Shown here in pieces: positions 54,830 through 64,000 of a stretch of DNA of 64,000 nt; the stretch's first letter is position 1; every line of letters begins with the position of its first letter. The stretch spans positions 15,837,225 through 15,901,224 of the forward strand of contig NC_069136.1 in the NCBI RefSeq assembly GCF_026914265.1, written 5' to 3'. The DNA comes from Mya arenaria (taxonomy: Eukaryota > Mollusca > Bivalvia > Myida > Myidae). A program made the translations under genes and the position numbers. The notes under the pieces are model-generated. The model was not told where the DNA came from. It did no database searches and was given only the letters and a program-made list of their open reading frames with translations.

Positions 54830-55190
54830 TCATTTATTTAATTAACAAGTGGACCATGGGCGAGTCGTTCAGTGTGTGTGTGTGGGGGGGGGGGGGGGGG
54901 GGGGAGCTGTTGGGCCTGTGTCCCCCCCCCCCCAGTTGGCCCGCAAGTAAACTTAAAGGTTAATTTTTTGTCAATATTTCTCAAAAAGAAATACTTAATT
55001 ACGCCATAAATGCACCAATTCAGACTAAAAATATTTAAAATATTCTAGGGGGAGTACCCCTAAACCCCACTTCCCACATTTTAAACATATTAATGTCATG
55101 CCCACTCGAGGGATCATGTCCAAAAAGTTGTGCCCCTAAGTAACGCCCCTCTAACGCAAGTCCCTGTTCAAAACCTGCTCCAGCAAACCC
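54830..55190. repeat. G/C-run element, possible third copy
   Basis: G17 followed by C11, then GGGGGAGTACCCCTAAACCC and TAACGCCCCTCTAACGCAAG. Similar in composition to 3597 and 27338, but ends do not align clearly. Confidence 0.3.
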
Positions 55191-55700
55191 ACAAAACTTT
55201 TGATGGACATCATAATGATATCCACCTAGTTTTGTCTGATGTTATACATTTACTATCTTAATAAGCATGTATGGTGTAAACGTGTAATTTCAATACATCT
55301 TTGAAACAAAATATCCATGTGGATGGAAGAACAGCCCTCCAACCCACTTGTGTCCCCCAGTTATGAATTACGGGATCTGCCACTGTGAACCATAACAATC
55401 AAGTGGGGGATTTCAAGAACATGAAAAAATAGATATCGTGAGTCTTAGATTAGAAAAACAAACGCGCGATTTTTCCCCTCAAAAAGGGCTAGGTCCGCTT
55501 CACCTAAATGTAAAAAAAAAGCCCTGACTGTTGAGTGTGGGTGGGGTATAAAAGGTAGCAGCAAGTAATAATTGTTTATTAGCAATGAATTGACTTCATC
55601 ATTAAAATACTTTATTAATTACCTATAAAATAATATTCGTTACAGTATAATGTACGAGTTATATGAAGTTGTAATCTAAGTGTATCTTTTATCCATACAG
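55191..55700. other. Intergenic or intron, no gene seen
   Basis: No supported feature. Confidence 0.4.
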
Positions 55701-55713
55701 TTCCAGCTACAAG
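55701..55713 (+). CDS. Possible 13-nt microexon
   Basis: TTTTATCCATACAG | TTCCAGCTACAAG | GTAAGAAACC has strong acceptor and donor consensus 13 bases apart on plus. If joined after the weak phase-1 donor at 47057 it would add VPAT and leave in phase 2. Could be chance; no homologous exon seen elsewhere in the window. Confidence 0.2.
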
Positions 55714-55881
55714 GTAAGAAACCTCTGGGGCATCTTAGTGAATAATTTCAACTTAATGAAAATTTAGATTTTTTTCTTCGTAAATTTTAGATGCTCTTAT
55801 ATTACTTGCAATCTTAAACATTGCAAAAAGGCAAGAACGTGTCTTCTAATGGTAGAATTTAAAATAGTGTTTATAGTAATT

Positions 55882-56231
55882 TAAAGCTGCACTCTCACAG
55901 ATTGACAGTTTTAACAACCTTTTTTTGTCCCAGACTCGGCTGATTTTGGCAGCAATGCTTTCTATACAAATAATAAGATTACTCACAATAAAACAGATCT
56001 AAATTGTTTGGAAAACTGCCGACATTTTTCATTTTTCTTAAAACGTTACTTTAGTATCACTTTTAGCCATAAAACATCAATTTGCGAATGTAAAACTGAA
56101 AAACTGTATCTGATCTTTTGTCAGCAGTCTTATACAACTGGTTTCCATGGATTTTCGCAAAAAAATGGCTCGTTTCAAGACAAAATAGAATAGTTGTCAA
56201 CACGGTCAATCTATGAGAGTGCAGCTTTAAA
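55882..56231. mobile_element. MITE R5, best full-length copy
   Basis: TTAAAGCTGCACTCTCACAG / ATTGACAGTTTTAACAAC at the left and TTGTCAACACGGTCAATC / TATGAGAGTGCAGCTTTAA at the right: inverted ends of about 38 bases with TTAA at both edges. 350 bp. Confidence 0.75.
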
Positions 56232-57119
56232 AGAAAAATAAGACAATGGGACTTTTCATTCTTGAAGTATAATTTAATGCTAATGACTTACATTTTGCTG
56301 TGTTTGAGTCAAGTATCATTTTGCATACATCTCATTTTATGGTATATGTGCGTATTAATTACTATTATATAGACAAAAACATGTTGTTATATCATATATT
56401 ATTTCGACATGAAATAATTTATAATCCATCCTGTTTCTAAATCATAGTCCATAATGTCATAATATAGATGATTCGTAATGTCCATAATAACGTTCGCAAT
56501 GTCCATGGTCCAAAGTATCCATAATTGGTTTAAATAGAGCCGAGTGATAGCGGAAATTTCCGAAAGACGTAAGGAGGAGTTAAGACATGGTTAAGGCGGA
56601 GTTAAAACATGGTTAAGGCGGAGCTATCAATAAATAAAATTAAATTCATCTCGTAAATATGTTTAACTGCGAATGAAAAGTCACCGCCTAACAATGTACT
56701 TTGTAGAACTTCGAACTGAAATTTGTCTACTACACACCGCAATGTAAAACACGGCATGTGACTTTCACAGAATGACGTGTGGTTAACATACACAACTTTA
56801 TAAACACGACTGAATCGTCTGTTGAATAGATGCAACGAGAATAAAACTCCAATTGGTACAATGAAAAATGAAAATGTGCAGTGTAAAATGTAAACATACA
56901 ACCGATGAGTTGGCGGTTGTAAAATGTAAATTGGTAAATCATCAATGTTACAAACCTAAAATACACACATAAACGTCTGGACTTTTGGCAACGAATAGCC
57001 TCCATAGTCCACAAGTGTATCCATTTAAACTTTTAGAGCAGTAAAGAATTCATAGTTAACAACGTTGATAACTTTATCAAAGTTCTGAATAATCCGCCCA
57101 TTACGGGTTAAGGTACGGT
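56232..57119. other. Intergenic, no gene seen
   Basis: Minor direct repeat TTAAGGCGGAG(T/C)TA at 56593-56626 and ATGTCCATAAT-like repeats at 56453-56525. Overlapping minus ORFs at 56602-57014 share no motif. Confidence 0.4.
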
Positions 57120-59190
57120 TGGGTTAATTTTTTGTGCAAGTACACTGACAAATACACGTACAAGTACCTTAACGATTGTACTTAAAATAATATTCACAAC
57201 TACACATACATGTACACTAACAAATATATTTACAACTACAAGTACAACTACACTCACAAATGCACTTACAGCTACATTAATAAGTACACGTACAAGTGCA
57301 CATATAAGTTCACATACAAGTACACGTACAAATACACATACAAGTACACATACATGTACACGTACAAATATACCTACAAGTACACTAACACGTACACTTA
57401 CAAGTACACTAACACGTACAAGTACAGGTACACTAACATGTACACTAACAAGATCTAGTACACTTACATGTACACTAATATGAACACCAACAAATACACT
57501 ACCAAGTACACTAATATGAACACCAACAAATACACTACCAAGTACACTAACAAGTACACTAACATGTACACTATCAAGTACACTAACAAGCACACAACCA
57601 AGTACACTAACAGGTACACTTTCAAGCACACTACCAAGTACACTAACATGTACACTTACAAGTACACTACCAAGTACACTAACAGGTACACTTACAAGTA
57701 CACTACCAAGTACACTACCAAGGACACTACCAAGTACACTAACAGGTACACTTACAAGTACACTACCATGTACACTAACAGGTACACTTACAAGCACACT
57801 ACCAAGTACACTAACAGGTACACTTACAAGCACACTACCAAGTACACTAACAGGTACACTTACAAGTACACTAACAGGTACACTTACAAGTACACTACCA
57901 AATACACTTACAGGTACACTTACAAGTACACTAACAAGTACACTACCAAGTACACTAACAGGTACACTTACAAGTACACTACCAAGTACACTAACAGGTA
58001 TACTTACAAGTATACTACCAAGTACACTAACAGGTACACTTACAAGTACACTAACAGGTACACTACCAAGTACACTAACAGGTACACTTACAAGTACACT
58101 ACCAAGTACACTAACAGGTATACTTACAAGTACACTACCAAGTCCACTAACTGGTACACTTACAAGTACGCTATCAAGTTCACTAACAGGTACTCTTACA
58201 AGTACACTACCAAGTACACTAGCAGGTACACTTACAAGTACACTACCAAGTACACTAACAGGTATACTTACAAGTACACTAGCAAGTACACTAGCAAGTA
58301 CACTGACAAGTACACTAACAAGTGCACTACCAAGTACACTAACAGGTACACTTACAAGTACACTACCAAGTACACTAACAGGTACACTTACAAGTACACT
58401 ACCAAGTACATAAACAGGTACACTTACAAGTACACTAGCAAGTACACTAGCAAGTACACTAAAAAGTACACTAACAAGTGCACTACCAAGTACACTAACA
58501 GGTACACTTACAAGTACACTTCCAAGTACACTAACAGGTACACTTACAAGAACATGTACAAGTACATTAATATGTACACTAGCAAGTAAACTTACAAGTG
58601 CACTAACAAGTACACTTACAAGTACACGTACAAGTACACGTAAAAGTACATGTACAAGTACACGTAAAAGTACACTACCAAGTACACATACAAGTACACG
58701 TACAAGTACACGTACAACTACACTTACAAGTACACTTACAAGTACACGTATAAGTACACGTACAAGTACACTTACACGAGCACTAACAAGTGCACTAACA
58801 AGTACACTTACACGTGCACTAACAAGTTAATTGCCAAGTACACTAAAAATTACGCCTACAAGTACACTTACAAGTACACGTACAAATTCACGTACAAGTA
58901 CACTAACAAATACACTTTCAAGTACACTTACAAGTACACGTACAAGTACACTTACAAATTTACTAACAAGTACACTTACAAGTACACTTACAAGTACACT
59001 TAAAAGTACACTAACAAATACACTTACAAGTACACGTACAAGTACACTTACAAGTACACGTACAAGTACACTTACAAGTACACTAACAAGTATACTTATA
59101 AAAATAATTTCAAGAACATTTACGAATACACTTACAAGTAAGCGTATAAGTAAACGTACATGTACAAGTAAGCGAGACAGTGTACGTACA
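57120..59190. repeat. TACACN hexamer satellite, about 2.1 kb
   Basis: Tandem hexamers forming 12- and 36-base composites: TACACTAACAGGTACACTTA then CAAGTACACTACCAAG. Order is more regular in 57460-58560, looser at both ends. It gives a 373-codon frame on plus (YTNRYTYKYTTK) and a 241-codon frame on minus (VSVLVSVL); both come from an in-frame period and are not taken as genes. Ends about 240 bases before the unit 2 signal-peptide exon, as the 42.6-43.7 kb array does for unit 1. Confidence 0.95.
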
Positions 59191-59339
59191 CGTGAACGTT
59201 CGCATCGTGTTTTGCAATCTCTGTTTAATAACAAATAGCAACTTTTGTAGAAATGTTAAATAATAAAACATATTAAATGTCCTATAATATCCCTTTAATT
59301 TCTTAACTAACATCTTGAAGTGGTTGAGTACACTATCTC

Positions 59340-59428
59340 ATAACAGTTATAAAGTAGATATACTATTCCAACAGCAAACATAAATTTACGGATGAACTGC
59401 GGAAATAACTAAGTACGCGAAAGCTAAA
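59340..59428 (+). promoter_or_regulatory. Core promoter of secreted-gene unit 2
   Basis: AGTTATAAAGTAG at about 59346 is a TATA box some 75 bases before the ATG, homologous to the unit 1 box; AGCAAACATAA downstream corresponds to ATTAAACATAA in unit 1. Confidence 0.5.
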
Positions 59429-59492
59429 ATGGCATTTATGAAAAGTGTTTTGTTTGTTTGCTTGTTGATGCAAGTATGCTGGACAGGAGGAA
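59429..59492 (+). CDS. Signal-peptide exon of secreted-gene unit 2 (partial gene)
   Basis: MAFMKSVLFVCLLMQVCWTG then G, with the donor A|GTGAGT in phase 1. It differs from unit 3 by His to Gln and one added GGA codon. No SGRPxP-type exon follows before unit 3 starts at 62116, so the unit is either truncated, spliced to the small exon at 61887, or spliced past unit 3 to exons beyond the window. Confidence 0.6.
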
Positions 59493-60105
59493 GTGAGTAT
59501 ATAATTTTATTATACCTCACTTAAATTCTCTATGCTAAGTTCCCTATACCCGAGCGGTCAATATTTTTTAATATTGCCCGGTAATGTTGACTGGCAAAGA
59601 AATATCACATGAGCAGAAAAAATGCGCGTGCGCTTTAGAATTTTTAATGGCCGCATTAATAGTAAGAGCTGATGCCCGCACAATAAATAAAATTGCATAA
59701 CAAAACCGTTCAAGTTATCAACTACGATATGAAAAAAATAAATATTATTTTTGTCAGGACATCAGAGGCAGTGGAAACTGAATTCTTAACCTTTTGCCTC
59801 TCATACGGAGGCTGATAAAAATACATTAGTTGAGTCTATAAAGATTCGAACAGTACAAAAAGGTCTAAAAATAGGCATTTTTTGGTTTTCCAAGGCTGAG
59901 GTGGTAAGCGCTTATTAAAATGTGTTGTTAATCTGGTTACAACCGGTGTTTGCATTATTTCTAAACGTCATTTGCAACAAAATTACAGCTAATAATGTAA
60001 ACAAACAATAATTACAGAATAAATTGAATAAATTTGAAAGTTGTGTAATGACAAAAAATCTTATATATGTATATAAACGTAACTGTTCGGTATAATAAAA
60101 TAAAT
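59493..60105. other. Start of unit 2 intron, unique insertion
   Basis: After GTGAGTATATAATTTTATTA the homology with units 1 and 3 stops and resumes only at about 61019 (AATTATTCAAAGTTGTAACG), so about 1.5 kb is inserted in this unit. No gene in this part. Confidence 0.5.
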
Positions 60106-60352
60106 ATTGCATGGCTTCGCCTCGGGTAACAGTATTTCCCTCCTGTTTACAATATGTACTGTCACACTGGAAGCCATGCAACATTTATATAATGTATAGA
60201 GGATCTGACATGAGTTGTCATTTAATACCAATTTTTATTAAACGAGTTCAGGAAAACTGTTAGTTAGCGAGCCTTTGGCGAGCTTACTAACAGTTTTCCT
60301 AGACGAGTTTAATAAAAATTCGTATTAAATGACAACGAGTGTCAGATTCTTT
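60106..60352. repeat. Two adjacent inverted repeats
   Basis: 60106-60183: TTGCATGGCTTC and GAAGCCATGCAA as outer arms. 60196-60352: a palindrome with arms of about 70 bases (ATCTGACATGAGTTGTCATT...AGGAAAACTGTTAGT / mirrored ACTAACAGTTTTCCT...AATGACAACGAGTGTCAGAT) and a loop of only a few bases near GCCTTTGGCG. Confidence 0.75.
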
Positions 60353-61018
60353 TTATCACATGCTTTTTTCGGTATTAAATGGCAAAAAAACCCTACCTGT
60401 TTTACCTGCGAGGCTGATGAGCCGAATATCACCAAGTGTTGTCATTTCCCGCGCTACATGCATTGCAGGAATGTAGTACCAGGATTTATTTAAAACAGCA
60501 TACGTATATACCCGATCGTTTTAATTCCGTTTATTTAAGAATGCATTCTCAGATGATATCCAGTAAAAATCACACTGTAAACACTTTAATTTTAACGAAA
60601 TCTTTCTTTCTGTTATACCGGAAGTGAACATAAACATCATGACGTCATCTAGTAGATGTGACGGAATAATGTTTATGTTCATTTTCGGTTAAAATAAACT
60701 AAATTTTGGACGCTTTTAAATTTGCTTTTTCAAGATATCAAGACGACATACTTTGTTATCCTCTTAATATTTAGAAAGAAATTCAACTACTCTAACAAAA
60801 CAAATATTTATTATAGAAATAAAATAAGAATTGATTGTTTGGTATACAGGAATATTACCAATTAGCAGTTCCTTTTTGCTAATTAACTTTTTATATAAAT
60901 GCGGAGCGATATATTTTCTGACCAATAGATGAAGAGCAATGTTATATTACACATGTGTAATATAAAAAAAATACGTGATGGTTATATTAAACCGGAAACA
61001 AGGTGTAGCATGTGATAA
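60352..61018. mobile_element. Candidate MITE with TTTATCACATGCT ends
   Basis: TTTATCACATGCT at 60352 and AGCATGTGATAAA at 61006-61018 are exact 13-base inverted ends. Inside, 60619-60688 is another hairpin (CCGGAAGTGAACATAAACAT mirrored as ATGTTTATGTTCATTTTCGG). Together with 60106-60352 it makes up the block inserted in unit 2. Confidence 0.55.
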
Positions 61019-61990
61019 ACAATTATTCAAAGTTGTAACGCTTAATAATTTGTTCTCTGAATTTTAAACAGAACAGAATATTTTATATTAGACTTAAGCA
61101 TAACAAGCTTATAGTCATGATAACACATATACATACAAAAAAACATGTCTATGGCAAGCAACAATTTTAACACATAGCATATTATACGATAGATTCATTT
61201 GATTTTATTGTTTCTGTCAGAGATTTCAATGGTGAGAATGAATTTATATTATATCATATCATATATTTTTAATTAAATAATTTATTACATACAATCGGAC
61301 GTTATTTTAGATTGATCAAAACAGTAATCATGTATTGGTTATGTATATAACCACATATGACTGCGTATAATGGGTAATAAAAGTGCATTTAATTACATCG
61401 TAAGGACAAGGAAAATGATGTAAACATGTACAAAAATAACAAAACGTAGGGAAAATATAACCAACAAATTATGAGTTTCTATCCTATCAAAATAAGGTAG
61501 AAAACATCCATGACACATAAATTATATCAACGAGTCACGAAGTTTGAACTAAAACTATACCATTCAAGACGTTTCTAATATAATGGGCGAAGTTATCAAT
61601 CGTTCACGAGTTTCGATAAAGGGAATGAAATGCATGTGAAATAACAGTATCTGAAATTTGAGTTGTCTTTCGGTTTGACTGAGTCACACGCATGATTATG
61701 TTTAAATATGGCGTATGTAACATATTTGTTATTGAAAACAAAAGTGACCTACTAGTATATCAATCAGGATAAAAAACGAAATACGTGATCATTATGCCTT
61801 TGGGCCCAGAAGGTAAGTTAAGGGGCCGTTCACAATGGGTTATCTTAAGCATAACGTCTGTTAAATGACTGCTTATCTATTTTCAGGTTTCCTTGTTTAC
61901 AATTACGTGTTCCTGTATAAGTATGCTATATATAGATCTAACAAAATAATCATGTCATAACAGGAAAACACTGCTTTATGCAATGGTCGC
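61019..61990 (+). repeat. Unit 2 copy of the duplicated intron/alternative-exon segment
   Basis: Matches 62191-62750 plus 63228-63610 at roughly 95 percent by eye; unit 3 has an extra 62750-63230 block absent here. Diverged equivalents in unit 1 are 44105-44170 and 45745-46360. Confidence 0.75.
61794..61960 (+). CDS. Candidate leaderless two-exon product, unit 2
   Basis: ATGCCTTTGGGCCCAGAAG (61794-61812) ends at donor GTAAGT in phase 1. A TATCTATTTTCAG acceptor at 61887 opens 74 bases reading FLVYNYVFLYKYAIYRSNKI and stopping at 61960: 30 residues with a 74-base intron. Unit 3 keeps both splice sites and the frame (63416-63582), but three of four differences in the second exon change amino acids, so selection on the peptide is not evident. 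The first exon is more likely an alternative start for the family, as at 46291. Confidence 0.3.
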
Positions 61991-62044
61991 CGCATAGTTA
62001 TTGCATAAAAAATAATATACATAGCTGTGATAAAAATATCACAC

Positions 62045-62090
62045 ATTTTCGTTTATTATTATTATTATTATTATTATTTTATTGATGGTG
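62045..62090. repeat. (ATT)n and (GGT)n tract in the unit 3 promoter
   Basis: TTATTATTATTATTATTATT followed by TGGTGGTGGTGATTATGACG ends 16 bases before the unit 3 ATG region; it takes the place that the TATA box and satellite have in units 1 and 2. Confidence 0.85.
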
Positions 62091-62115
62091 GTGGTGATTA
62101 TGACGAACAGCTAAA

Positions 62116-62176
62116 ATGGCGTTTATGAAAAGTGTTTTGTTTGTTTGCTTGTTGATGCACGTATGCTGGACAGGAA
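62116..62176 (+). CDS. Signal-peptide exon of secreted-gene unit 3 (partial gene)
   Basis: MAFMKSVLFVCLLMHVCWTG, donor A|GTGAGT, phase 1, identical in layout to units 1 and 2. The preceding AACAGCTAAA resembles unit 2 (GCGAAAGCTAAA), but further upstream the sequence is a microsatellite and no TATA box homologous to the other units is present. Core exons, if any, lie beyond the right edge. Confidence 0.6.
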
Positions 62177-62190
62177 GTGAGTATATATGT

Positions 62191-63610
62191 ACAATTATTC
62201 AAAATTGTAACGCTTAATAATTTGTTCTATGAATTTTAAACAGAACAGAATATTTTATATTAGACTTAAGCATAACAAGCTTATAGTCATGATAACACAT
62301 ATACATACAAAAAACATGTATATGGCATGCAACTATTTTAACACATAGCATATTATACGATAGATTCATTTGATTTTATTGTTTCTGAAATTTAAATGGT
62401 GAGAATGAATTAATAATAATATCATATATTTTTAATTTAATATTACACACAATCGGACGTTATTTTAGATTGATCAAAACAGTAATCATGTTTTGGTTAT
62501 GTATAACCACATATGACTGCGTATAATGGGTAATATAAACAGTGTATTAGATTACATCGTAAGGACAAGGAAACTGATGCAAACATGTACAAAAATAACA
62601 AAACATAGGGAAAATACAACCAACAAATTATGAGTTTCTACCATATCAAAGTAAGATAGAACAGATCCATGACACATAAATTATATCAACGAATCACGAC
62701 GTTTGAACTAAAACCATGCCATTCGAGATGTTCTCATATAATGGGCGAAGTAATCAAGCATAACATGAGCTTTATAGTAACTCATTTTCTGCAAATCGGT
62801 AAAAAAAAACCATAAAGTAAGCGAATTACTGAGTGTTTTCACTCACCGTTCCAAATAGACAATCTGTAGCATCAAGGTTTAACCACCTCCTCAAGTAACT
62901 GTCACTGACCCTTGCAATCTTAAATTGATTATTCTATATTTAAGAGTTGAAAGATATAACAAATATAAGCCTTTATATATTTCTTAAATTAATAGCTACG
63001 TGTCCGCAAACACCATATTAAAAAGGTGCCAAAATATCGCTTATATATTTTATCTGTACAAAACAAATATTTTTTATTTTGATCATTCAAGTTATATGAC
63101 TTTACATCATAATGCATAACTCAACAACAAAACAAATAAAACAGCAAAAACACTGATTACATCTCATGAAGTATGAATTTTATTGTGCCTCTTTAAAAAC
63201 ACATTCATAATAAGTTCTGTATTCTGCATCGAGTTTCGATAAAGGGAAGGAATGCATGTGAAATAACAGTATCTGAAATTTTAGTTGTCTTTCGTTTTGA
63301 CTGAGTCACACGCATAATTATGTTTAAATATGGCGTACATAACATACTTGTTATAGAAAACAAAAGTGACCTACTAGTATATCAATCAGGATAAAAAACG
63401 AAATACGTGATCAATATGCCTTTGGGCCCAGAAGGTAAGTTTAGGGGCCGTACACAATGGGTTGTCTTGAGCATAACGTCTGTTAAATGACTGCTTAGCT
63501 ATTTTCAGGTTTCCTTGTTTACAATTACGTGTTCCTGTATAAGTATACTATATATAGATCTGACAAAATAATCATATCCTAACAGGAAAACACTGTTTTA
63601 AGCAAAGGTC
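62191..63610 (+). repeat. Unit 3 copy of the duplicated intron segment
   Basis: Repeats 61019-61990 in the same orientation (GTAACGCTTAATAATTTGTT, TCATGATAACACATATACAT, CCTTTGGGCCCAGAAGGTAA), with an additional block of about 480 bases at 62750-63230 that shows no gene. Confidence 0.75.
63416..63582 (+). CDS. Candidate leaderless two-exon product, unit 3
   Basis: Same structure as 61794-61960: 19-base ATG exon (63416-63434), donor GTAAGT, acceptor ATTTTCAG before 63509, stop at 63582. Second exon reads FLVYNYVFLYKYTIYRSDKI. As in unit 2, expression and function are unproven. Confidence 0.3.
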
Positions 63611-64000
63611 GCTTCATAGTAATTTTGATGGTGATGGTGATGGTAGTGGTGGTGGTGGTGAGTAGTAGTAGTAGTTAGTCTAAAATAATAGACGTGTTAT
63701 ACGGGATTCTTCCAATCCCTAACGTCTAAACGGGAATGTGCAAAAAACGGGGGTGTTTTAAAAATATTGAAATTGTTTTAAGTGAAGTATTTTATGGTTG
63801 AAATTGATCATAAAGAGTTATATTCATATTTTACCATGTAAGTGAAATGTTATTTTGCACTAAACAAGCATTTAATGCATTAAAACTAGTTGTTTACCTT
63901 TCGAATAAAACGAAAGTTGACTGACACAGAAAACAATTATGCGAAGGGGAACAACTCGATACAATCGTAATAACTCGGCCTCCTCCGACAAAGCTTCGAG
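63583..64000. other. Right edge, microsatellite and no gene seen
   Basis: (GGTGAT)/(GTG)/(AGT) tract at 63627-63677, then AT-rich sequence. Core exons of units 2 and 3 would be expected further right. Confidence 0.5.

Noticed and set aside
57468-58589. 373-codon ORF (YTNKYTTK repeats) and the 241-codon ORF on the other strand
   Set aside because: Both lie in a hexamer satellite whose period keeps frames open on both strands; no start context, domain or splice evidence.

Overview
This is a eukaryotic nuclear window, most likely from a marine mollusc (probably a bivalve). Genes are few, small and split by GT-AG introns of about 1-3 kb. The DNA is AT-rich and packed with short non-autonomous transposons, tRNA-derived SINEs, minisatellites and inverted repeats. 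There is no operon, rRNA gene, CRISPR array or prokaryotic signal. The organism call is inference from this texture and from repeat termini that I remember as common in bivalves; no search was run.

Layout. 0-17 kb: zinc-finger relic, dispersed repeats, a LINE fragment, and two isolated minus-strand exons (8.95-9.10 kb and 11.04-11.13 kb) of one or two secreted-protein genes. 17.4-22.6 kb: a complete four-exon minus-strand gene for a predicted 186-residue secreted protein whose splice sites and phases all agree. 24-27.2 kb: a belt of four different tandem arrays. 27-36 kb: mostly transposon remnants, one SINE and small doubtful ORFs. 36.6-37.6 kb: a roughly 1 kb foldback element with 313-bp arms. 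38.5-42.6 kb: a compact, apparently intronless cluster in which a divergent pair (acidic Cys-containing protein on minus, coiled-coil protein on plus, sharing a 128-bp TATA-containing promoter) occurs twice, the second copy decayed, with a frameshifted RING-like gene between.

42.6-64 kb: a tandem family of small secreted-protein genes on the plus strand. Three nearly identical signal-peptide exons (44.03, 59.43 and 62.12 kb) each end in a phase-1 donor. Each is followed 1.3-2.4 kb later by a 19-nt ATG exon that also ends in a phase-1 donor, so each unit could make a secreted and a leaderless isoform. The only recognisable core exon (46.88-47.08 kb) carries an SG-x-P-x-P motif and a GY(K/R)G motif that match the 17-22 kb gene, so both loci appear to belong to one secreted family. 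Long arrays of a TACACN hexamer lie just upstream of the promoters of units 1 and 2.

The most distinctive candidates for something undescribed are (1) the duplicated bidirectional-promoter cluster at 38.5-42.6 kb, which may be an eroded viral or mobile insertion or a lineage-specific gene pair, and (2) the tandem secreted family with paired first exons. A MITE family is also well supported by five copies, four with 9-bp target duplications.
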